Shown: positions 1 to 6,700 of the stretch, one piece after another
Position numbering within the stretch: the stretch's first letter is position 1
How the letters are laid out: each line of letters starts with the position of its first letter
Origin: an uncultured Bacteroidales bacterium
GTDB taxonomy: Bacteria > Bacteroidota > Bacteroidia > Bacteroidales > Muribaculaceae
NCBI GenBank assembly: GCA_947175585.1
Contig: CAMWNL010000060.1
Location: 1-7,834, forward strand
DNA: 7,834 bases
Direction: 5' to 3'
Notes under the pieces: generated by a model
Told to the model about the DNA's origin: nothing
The model's input: only the letters and a program-made list of their open reading frames with translations
Databases searched by the model: none
Translations under genes and position numbers: made by a program

Positions 1-24
1 AATAAAATGTGATTTGATTGGGAG

Positions 25-53
25 ATTAATGCCTACTGTATATTAGCATTAAT
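25..53. repeat. Inverted repeat at a leftward promoter start point
   Basis: ATTAATGC at 25-32 and GCATTAAT at 46-53 are perfect 8-base complementary arms around a 13-base loop. The right arm covers the expected start point (about 50-52) of the leftward promoter whose -7 box is at 57-64. The repeat could therefore be an operator for a dimeric repressor or a hairpin at the very 5' end of the leftward mRNA. The arms are seen directly; the function is inference, and AT-rich spacers give such repeats by chance fairly often. Confidence 0.4.
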
Positions 54-56
54 ATG

Positions 57-87
57 CAAAGATAATATAAAAATTAATTAAACTAAA
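57..87 (-). promoter_or_regulatory. Probable leftward Bacteroidales promoter for a gene beyond the left edge
   Basis: Read on the minus strand, 64-57 is TATCTTTG, an exact match to the Bacteroides -7 consensus TAnnTTTG. Nineteen bases further upstream, 87-84 reads TTTA on the minus strand, one base off the -33 consensus TTTG. Transcription would start near 50-52 and run out of the left end, leaving at least 50 bases of leader in the window. The gene it serves is not visible. It would be divergent from the permease operon. Confidence 0.5.
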
Positions 88-213
88 ATTATATCATATA
101 AAATTAAAATGTTTGTTTCGATAGATGATATCCTGCATTGAGATAAGGCTTTGTGGGGTGGGATAGTAATTGCAGAGGTGGGGTTATGAACACTCTTATT
201 CAAAAAAAATGTG

Positions 214-221
214 TATCTTTG
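214..221 (+). promoter_or_regulatory. -7 promoter box of the permease-ribBA operon
   Basis: TATCTTTG exactly matches the Bacteroides -7 consensus TAnnTTTG. No TTTG-like -33 element is present at the usual 19-21 base spacing, where the sequence is around CACTCTTATT. The box ends only four bases before the ATG at 226. Because transcription normally begins a few bases after this box, the mRNA would have almost no 5' leader. No other exact TAnnTTTG box occurs on the plus strand in the upstream spacer. Confidence 0.55.
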
Positions 222-225
222 CGCG

Positions 226-2037
226 ATGTTCAGAGTTAAGCGACTATATACATTCATGTTGCAGAGCTTTTTGCCTCTGTTTACCATGACATTTTTCATC
301 TGCCTCTTCGTAGTGATGATGCAGTTTTTGTGGCGCTTTGTCGGTGACATAGTCGGAAAAGGTTTGTCAATCAGTGTGATTGGCGAGTTGTTTTTCTACG
401 CGTCACTGACGATGGTACCTACTGCATTGCCGTTGGCCGTGCTTCTTGCTTCGCTGATGTCATTTGGAAACCTTGGTGAGAAGTTTGAACTGACTGCACT
501 CAAGGCATCCGGGATATCGCTATTTAAGATTATGCGTCCGCTGATAATTTTGATAGTGCTCATAGCTATTGGGGCATTTTTCTTTCAAAATAATGTGCTG
601 CCAGTGGCGCAGACAAAGATGTGGACACTGATGTTTTCGGTACGACAGAAAACACCTGAAGTCGAAATCCCAGAACGATCTTTTTACGATCAGATTCCGA
701 ATATAAATCTATATATCGACCATAAGAATCCCGAGACAGGTATGCTATATGGTATGATTTTATATGATTTGACTCGCGGTATGGATAATTCACGAGTCAT
801 TTTGGCTGACTCGGGCAGTCTGAGTTTTACTGAAGATAAGAAGCATCTGTTCCTGCATCTTTACAATGGAGAGATGTTTGAGAATCTTAAGGAAAATGCA
901 ATGGGTGTGACAACATCAGGTTATATGCCTTTCAGACGGGAGCAGTTCGATGATAAACAGATCTATATGGCGTTTGATGCGAATTTCAACCGTATGGATG
1001 AAGATGGCATCCGCAGTCAGTATGTCGGACAAAATATTTCACAGTTACGACACTCGATAGATTCGATAGGAGCAAGAGTAGATTCGATTGGTTCGGTCTA
1101 CGCGTCTGAGATTCTGGCGGCTCCAATGATGGGAATATCGCCTAAAGTGACGAGACGCGAGGGTGATTCAGCGATAATATATCGCAGGCCTTCGGTCGTG
1201 ATGAATGTGCCTCTTGATATTGACTCAGTGTTTAACTCTCCCTCTGCAAGTTATGCGAAAACATATATCAATCAGGCCTTAAATAAGGCCCGTAGGCAAA
1301 AGATGGATTATGAATACCGGAGTCTTGCGCTTGGCGAAGAAGCTAAAATCATGCGCCGACATGATATTGAAATGCAGCGAAAGTTCACGCTGTCGTTTGC
1401 TTGTATAATTTTCTTCTTCATCGGAGCTCCGCTTGGCGCGATTATCAAAAAAGGAGGTCTCGGAACACCGCTTGTGATCTCAGTACTACTATTTATTGTA
1501 TACTTTATCATTGATAATTCAGGATTCAAGATGGCACGAGACGGTAAGGTGGCCGTATATCAGGGTATTTGGCTAAGTTCGGCCGTCCTTCTGCCATTGG
1601 GTATTTTCTTTACATATAAGGCTGTAGGAGACTCTGCTGTATTTAATATAGACGCATATCGTAATTTCTTCAATAGATTGACCGGCCGTGTGCCGAAACG
1701 AAATCTTGAACTGAAAGAAGTTATAATGCACGAGGTTAACCCTGTGGATGCAGTAGAAAAACTGTCATCATTTGACGAAAAATGCCGTAATGAAGCTAAG
1801 ATTCTTGCTAAAAAGAATGTTTTGATTCGTCGAATTTCTTATTCGGGACTACATAAACTCAAGGATAATATGAACGATATTGTTGATTACTTATCAAATT
1901 CAAGAGATTTGGTAATTATCAACCTTTTGAATAATTATCCGTTTAATATAACACCGTCTAATTTAAATGGTGTTATCGATACGACTCAACAACTGATCAA
2001 TCGAATTGACCGGCAGAGAGAAGCAAGTGAAAAATAA
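226..2037 (+). CDS. LptF/LptG family lipopolysaccharide export permease
   Basis: Inner-membrane permease of the LptB2FG type, which takes LPS from the inner membrane and passes it to the periplasmic Lpt bridge. The 603-residue product has three N-terminal membrane segments (about 13-35, 53-79, 103-123), a long periplasmic part (about 124-385) expected to hold the beta-jellyroll, and three C-terminal segments (about 386-406, 413-431, 443-466). The loop after segment 2 (80-105: GEKFELTALKASGIS then LFKIMRP) matches the family's cytoplasmic coupling helix that contacts the ATPase LptB. The chain is much longer than the roughly 360-residue E. coli LptF and LptG. Extra length lies in a charged helical stretch (about 260-385) and a cytoplasmic tail (about 467-603) with no domain I recognise; I recall Bacteroidales homologues of similar length. 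I chose ATG 226 because the family N-terminus (basic patch, then hydrophobic helix) starts there. An in-frame GTG at 211 would lie inside the promoter region. I cannot tell LptF from LptG. The gene is 12 bases from ribBA and probably cotranscribed with it. Confidence 0.9.
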   Translation: MFRVKRLYTFMLQSFLPLFTMTFFICLFVVMMQFLWRFVGDIVGKGLSISVIGELFFYASLTMVPTALPLAVLLASLMSFGNLGEKFELTALKASGISLFKIMRPLIILIVLIAIGAFFFQNNVLPVAQTKMWTLMFSVRQKTPEVEIPERSFYDQIPNINLYIDHKNPETGMLYGMILYDLTRGMDNSRVILADSGSLSFTEDKKHLFLHLYNGEMFENLKENAMGVTTSGYMPFRREQFDDKQIYMAFDANFNRMDEDGIRSQYVGQNISQLRHSIDSIGARVDSIGSVYASEILAAPMMGISPKVTRREGDSAIIYRRPSVVMNVPLDIDSVFNSPSASYAKTYINQALNKARRQKMDYEYRSLALGEEAKIMRRHDIEMQRKFTLSFACIIFFFIGAPLGAIIKKGGLGTPLVISVLLFIVYFIIDNSGFKMARDGKVAVYQGIWLSSAVLLPLGIFFTYKAVGDSAVFNIDAYRNFFNRLTGRVPKRNLELKEVIMHEVNPVDAVEKLSSFDEKCRNEAKILAKKNVLIRRISYSGLHKLKDNMNDIVDYLSNSRDLVIINLLNNYPFNITPSNLNGVIDTTQQLINRIDRQREASEK

Positions 2038-2049
2038 AAGACAAAATAT

Positions 2050-3267
2050 ATGGATCAAAAAATTAAACTCGATTCAATCGAAGATGCTATCGCTGATTTC
2101 CGAGATGGAAAGATGGTGATTGTTGTGGATGATGAAGATCGCGAGAATGAAGGTGATATAATAGTAGCTGCAGAGAAAATCACGCCCGAGCAAGTGAACT
2201 TTATGTTAAAGAATGCGCGAGGTGTGCTGTGCGCTCCTGTGACCATCTCACGCTGCGAACAACTTGATCTCCCTCATCAAGTCTCAGATAATACGTCGAT
2301 GCTCGGAACTCCATTCACGGTTACTGTCGACAAACTTGAAGGATGTACTACCGGCGTTAGTGCAGAAGATCGTTGCGCTACTATCCGCGCGCTCGCCGAT
2401 CCAAAATCAACCCCTGAGACATTTGGCCGTCCTGGTCATATTAATCCGCTTTATGCTCAGGATTTGGGTGTATTACGCCGTAGCGGACACACTGAAGCGG
2501 CGGTGGATCTTGCGCGTCTTGCCGGACTTCAGCCGGCGGCGGCACTTATGGAGATAATGAGTGATGACGGATCTATGGCTCGTCTTCCGGAGCTTCGCCG
2601 GCGTGCAGACGAGTGGGGAATGAAACTGATCTCGATTAGAGATCTGATCGCATATCGCCTTGCCACGGAAAGCCTTGTTGAAAAAGGAGTTGAAGTAGAT
2701 ATGCCGACAGTCTACGGACACTTCCGCCTTATCCCGTTCCGCCAGAAAAGTAATGGACTTGAGCATATTGCAATTCTTAAAGGCGATCTGACTACTCCGG
2801 AACCAGCGTTGGTTCGCGTGCATTCATCTTGTGCCACAGGTGATATTTTCGGTTCGCAAAGATGTGACTGCGGAGAGCAATTACATCAGGCTCTGCGCAT
2901 GATTGAAAAAGAAGGCAGAGGAGCTGTCGTATATCTAAACCAGGAGGGTAGAGGTATAGGCCTGATGGATAAGATTAAAGCATATAAACTTCAGGAAGAA
3001 GGTCTCGACACGGTTGAAGCAAATCTTCATCTCGGCCACGGCGCAGATGAACGAGATTACGGCGTCGGAGCTCAGATTTTAAATCTGCTTGGTATCCGTA
3101 AGATGCGCCTGATGACAAATAATCCGATTAAGCGTGTCGGTTTGGAAGGCTATGGTCTGGAGATTGTTGAAAATGTCCCGATTGAAGTTGAGCCAAATGA
3201 CTATAATAAATTTTATATGCACACTAAAAAATCCCGTATGGGACACGATCTGCATAAAGTAGATTAG
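2050..3267 (+). CDS. ribBA: Bifunctional 3,4-dihydroxy-2-butanone 4-phosphate synthase / GTP cyclohydrolase II
   Basis: Cytosolic enzyme supplying both precursors of riboflavin: DHBP from ribulose 5-phosphate (RibB half) and the pyrimidine from GTP (RibA half). Length is 405 residues, normal for the fusion. RibB spans about 1-205 with the acidic loop [10 protein letters not shown] (27-36), TGVSAEDR (101-108), RPGHINPL (127-134) and SGHTEA (145-150); Glu32 and His147 are the likely metal ligands. RibA spans about 206-405. It has zinc cysteines Cys261, Cys272 and Cys274 in [19 protein letters not shown], then NQEGRGIGL (297-305). Tyr312 and Arg335 correspond to E. coli RibA Tyr105 and Arg128, and [15 protein letters not shown] and the terminal MGHDL follow. 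All catalytic residues I can check are present, so both halves should work. The gene starts 12 bases after the permease stop with no separate promoter box or Shine-Dalgarno sequence, so it is probably read from the permease promoter. I see no FMN riboswitch. Confidence 0.97.
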   Translation: MDQKIKLDSIEDAIADFRDGKMVIVVDDEDRENEGDIIVAAEKITPEQVNFMLKNARGVLCAPVTISRCEQLDLPHQVSDNTSMLGTPFTVTVDKLEGCTTGVSAEDRCATIRALADPKSTPETFGRPGHINPLYAQDLGVLRRSGHTEAAVDLARLAGLQPAAALMEIMSDDGSMARLPELRRRADEWGMKLISIRDLIAYRLATESLVEKGVEVDMPTVYGHFRLIPFRQKSNGLEHIAILKGDLTTPEPALVRVHSSCATGDIFGSQRCDCGEQLHQALRMIEKEGRGAVVYLNQEGRGIGLMDKIKAYKLQEEGLDTVEANLHLGHGADERDYGVGAQILNLLGIRKMRLMTNNPIKRVGLEGYGLEIVENVPIEVEPNDYNKFYMHTKKSRMGHDLHKVD

Positions 3268-3285
3268 TGGGCATAAAAAGATACG

Positions 3286-3326
3286 ATAAACGGGCAGTCA
3301 CTCCTTTGAGTTGATTGCCCGTTTAT
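3286..3326. terminator. Bidirectional terminator hairpin between ribBA and trxA
   Basis: ATAAACGGGCAGTCA (3286-3300) pairs with TGATTGCCCGTTTAT (3312-3326), with one G-T wobble. The stem can extend through CTC/GAG (3301-3303 with 3308-3310), leaving a CTTT loop at 3304-3307. The core CGGGCA/TGCCCG is GC-rich. On the plus strand the right arm ends GTTTATTGTAAT, only a weak T tract. On the minus strand the stem is followed by CGTATCTTTTTA, a better one. It lies 18 bases after the ribBA stop and 24 bases beyond the trxA stop, which suits one hairpin ending both convergent operons. Confidence 0.88.
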
Positions 3327-3350
3327 TGTAATACTCGTTTAAGATCTGTG

Positions 3351-3671
3351 TTATCCTAAGAGCTCCTCAATCTTTTCGACAAGTGTCTGGCGAGATTGAG
3401 AGCCGGTAAGGCGGATATTGGCTTTCTGGCCATCTTTGAAGAAAAGAATAGTGGGAAGCGACATGATGCGGTACTCGGCACTGAGCTCTCCTTCATCTTC
3501 AACGTTGTATTTTCCGATTACGGCGCGACCTTCGTATTCCTTTGCAAGTTCGTCGATGATAGGTGCCATTGCAACACAAGGTCCGCACCAGGTTGCCCAG
3601 CAGTCAATCACAACGGGCTGTCCGGTAGCGATAATTTCTTTGACGTTTTCGTCAGTAAATGTAAATGCCAT
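3351..3671 (-). CDS. trxA: Thioredoxin
   Basis: Small cytosolic dithiol-disulfide oxidoreductase, expected to be reduced by thioredoxin reductase and to reduce target proteins. At 106 residues it is a single thioredoxin fold with no signal peptide or membrane segment. The active site WCGPC is at 28-32 with redox cysteines 29 and 32. Asp23 matches the buried Asp26 of E. coli thioredoxin, Lys54 matches Lys57, and Pro73 in SLPT is the cis-proline. Two flanking positions differ from the usual form: Cys24 replaces the phenylalanine of DFWA, and Val33 replaces the lysine or arginine after CGPC. The gene follows dnaE by 32 bases and has no TAnnTTTG box of its own in that gap, so it is probably cotranscribed with dnaE. 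The terminator hairpin lies just downstream. Assignment to the general thioredoxin family is firm; whether this is the cell's main thioredoxin is not visible here. Confidence 0.95.
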   Translation of the reverse strand: MAFTFTDENVKEIIATGQPVVIDCWATWCGPCVAMAPIIDELAKEYEGRAVIGKYNVEDEGELSAEYRIMSLPTILFFKDGQKANIRLTGSQSRQTLVEKIEELLG

Positions 3672-3703
3672 GATTTTAAAGTAATTATAATATAGTGACT
3701 TGT

Positions 3704-6700
3704 TTAAACACGTTCTACTGTAAATTCTACATCGTCGATTCTGCTCAATTCGTCAATAAACGATCTTTCGATTGGAACTTTGAGAGACGAAGACAACAAT
3801 ATTTCACGATTGATCGACGGGTCGTAAACACGGAAGGCCAATGAGCCCCCCTGACGGGTGTCTCCTTTTTTTATTACGTTCTTACCCAACAGATCCCGAA
3901 GTTCCGGTTTGATTTGATCAATGGATGCCATTAATGTTATGCCTTTAATCAGTTTGCCTTTGACATCATCAAGCATTTGCATCTGGGTGATGTTGAATTT
4001 CATTTCACCGCGAGCGTTTTTCTTATAAACACCTTTTACACTCACTGCAAGCCCGTCATGGCAATAAGGACTGAGTTCCATCAGATGTTTCCCGAAAGCA
4101 ACAAGTTCGGTAGAACCTGAATAATCCTCGATCTTGAAGCGTCCCATCTGAGTGCCGCTCGGCAAAATAGAAGATTCGAATTTCATAATTATGCCGCCGA
4201 AAGTTATTTCCATGCCTTCTGTAGGCGTAAGCTCATCGCGCTCTTTGATAGAACAGCTCATGCCGTAGTGAAGTTCCATATAATAAGGGTCAAGAGGGTG
4301 GGCTGAAAGATACATTCCAACTAAGTCTCGCTCTTTGTCGAGTCTGGTAATGGGTGCCCACGGCATGGCAGGCACGATTGAAGGACGTGACGCAAGGTTG
4401 AGTTCATCATCAAAGTCGCCGAAGAGTGACGCTCCTTTATTCTGGTTTGCATTCTGGAAGAGAGAGCCATATTTCAAGAGTTGCTCGGCGAACGATTCTC
4501 CACGGTTGTTCTCCTGGAAGAAATCCTCTCGCTTTATTTCCGTAAAGCAGTCAAATGCTCCGGCTAATGCAAGACTCTCGAAAGCCCTTCGATTGACGGC
4601 ACCTGCCGGCACACGTTCAACAAAATCAAATATATCTTTGAACTGGCCGTCCTTGCGTCGTGATTCCAGAATATCGGCAACGACATTGTTGCCTATACCC
4701 TTAATAGCAGATAGTCCGAAACGGATGTCTCCACTCGGCGTAACACCAAATGAAGCAAAAGATTCATTTACATCAGGCCCTTTAACAGTTATGCCCATGG
4801 CCTTACACTCGTCCATATAGGTGGTGAGTTTGGTTATATCTGTAAGGTTTCGACTTAACACCGCAGCCATATATTCCGGAGCGTAGTTGGCCTTAAGGTA
4901 TGCAGTTTGAAAGGCCACCCAGCTGTAGCAGGTTGCGTGACTCTTATTGAAAGCGTAAGACGCGAACTTCTCCCAGTCGGCCCATACTTTTTCAAGGACT
5001 TTCGGATCGTGGCCATTTTTCTGTCCACCTTCAAGGAAAAGTGTTTTTAAAGCCATCATTTTATCGATTAGCTTCTTACCCATTGCTTTACGTAAGGTAT
5101 CGCTCTGGCCGCGAGTGAAGTTGGCGAGTGTTCTTGACAGTAGCATGACCTGTTCTTGATATACTGTTACGCCATAAGTGTCTTTTAGATACTTTTCCAT
5201 AACTGGTATATCATATTCGATTGGTTCACGACCGTGTTTACGGGCGATAAACGTGGGTATATACTCCATAGGCCCCGGTCGATAAAGAGCATTCATGGCT
5301 ATGAGGTCTTCAAACGTTGAGGGCTGGAGTTCTCTAAGGTATTTCTGCATGCCGGGCGACTCGAATTGAAAAGTTCCGACTGTGCGTCCGGCGCTATATA
5401 ATTCATATGTTTTTGGATCGTCAATCGGCACTGTGTCAATATCGAGGTCAATGCCGTGTGTCTGTTTGATGTTAGCGACGGCTTCCTTAATGATGGATAA
5501 GGTTTTGAGACCCAGGAAGTCCATCTTGATAAGGCCGGTTTCCTCAATTACACTACCTTCGTACTGAGTTACAAGTAGTTTGCCTTCCTTTTTATCAGTT
5601 GCAGTGCTGACAGGAACCCAATCGGTGATATCATCTCTACATATAATAACGCCACAGGCGTGTACTCCCGTATTTCTGACGTTTCCTTCAAGCTGTCCGG
5701 CATACTTCAGAGTGTCGGCAATAAGAGGATTCGGACTCTTTAGTTCAGGCTCGAAGTCGGTTACATGCTGATAGCAATTTTTTAGTGTTGGCTTTAATTC
5801 CTTGCCGTTAACTACCGGCATGCGACCGGGCACAAGTTTTGCAAGTCGGTTGCTTTCATTTAGCGGAAGATTGATAACTCTGGCAACGTCTTTGATTGCT
5901 GATTTAGCCGCCATTGTGCCATAAGTTATAATGTGGGCTACTTTTTCGGCACCATATTTTTTGGTTACGTAATCAAGCACCACACCACGACCGTCATCGT
6001 CAAAGTCAACGTCGATATCAGGTAGCGAAATACGATCCGGATTTAGAAAACGTTCGAAAAGTAGGTCATATTTTAGAGGGTCGATCTGAGTAATGCCGAG
6101 ACAGTATGCAACAACTGAGCCTGCCGCTGAGCCACGTCCGGGTCCGATGCTTACGCCGAGTTGTTCACGTCCGGCCCGAATAAAGTCTTGCACTATGAGG
6201 AAGTAACCGGGGAAACCCATGGTCTTCATTATGTGCAATTCAAATGTTATGCGTTCATTCACTTCATCGCTAAGCGGTGTGCCGTAACGTTTTTCCGCAC
6301 CTTCGTAAGCAAGTTTCTTTAAGTAGTCTGCCTCAAATTTAATACGGTATAGTTTTTCATATCCGCCGAGCTTTTTGATTTTTGAATGGGCTTCCTCTTC
6401 GCTAAGCACGACGTTTCCATGCTCGTCACGTGTGAATTCCTCAAATAAATCTTGTTCTGTGAGGCGTTGGCGATACTCCTCCTCGGTGCCGAATTCTTTA
6501 GGAATCTCATAGTTAGGCATAATCGGAGCATGGTCAATTGAGTATATCTCTACCTTATCCGATATCTCAAGTGTGTTAGCGATAGCCTCAGGTAAGTCTG
6601 AAAAAAGAGACTCCATCTCTGCTGTGGTCTTAAGCCACTCTTGTTTTGTGTAGAGCATTCGGCTCTCGTCATTGAGCAGGCGGTTGGTCGAAAGACAGAT

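Noticed and set aside
211..225. GTG at 211 as the permease start
   Set aside because: The codons lie over the -7 promoter box, so they would not be transcribed, and the added residues do not belong to the family N-terminus.
78..350. 90-residue open frame on the minus strand
   Set aside because: It overlaps the permease N-terminus and its promoter, has no recognisable motif, and does not sit after the leftward promoter box at 57-64, which points the other way out of the window.
1275..1290. GGCCTT/AAGGCC hairpin
   Set aside because: It lies in the middle of the permease coding region with no T tract and no gene boundary near; probably a coincidence of codons.
2000..2050. FMN riboswitch or separate promoter for ribBA
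   Set aside because: The gap to the permease is only 12 bases and I find neither the conserved riboswitch helices nor an exact TAnnTTTG box before ribBA.
2264..2823. Open frames of 97 and 116 residues overlapping ribBA (2264-2557 plus, 2473-2823 minus)
   Set aside because: Both lie wholly inside ribBA, whose conserved motifs run through the same bases; no family resemblance in the alternative frames.
3351..3671. Thioredoxin acting as a polymerase processivity factor, as in phage T7
   Set aside because: That role depends on a special insertion in T7 polymerase, a family A enzyme; DnaE is family C and uses the beta clamp. Adjacency alone does not support it.
4335..4820. 161-residue plus-strand frame antisense to dnaE
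   Set aside because: It is Ser/Pro/Arg-rich, typical of a shadow frame, and opposes a region of conserved DnaE sequence; no promoter box upstream.
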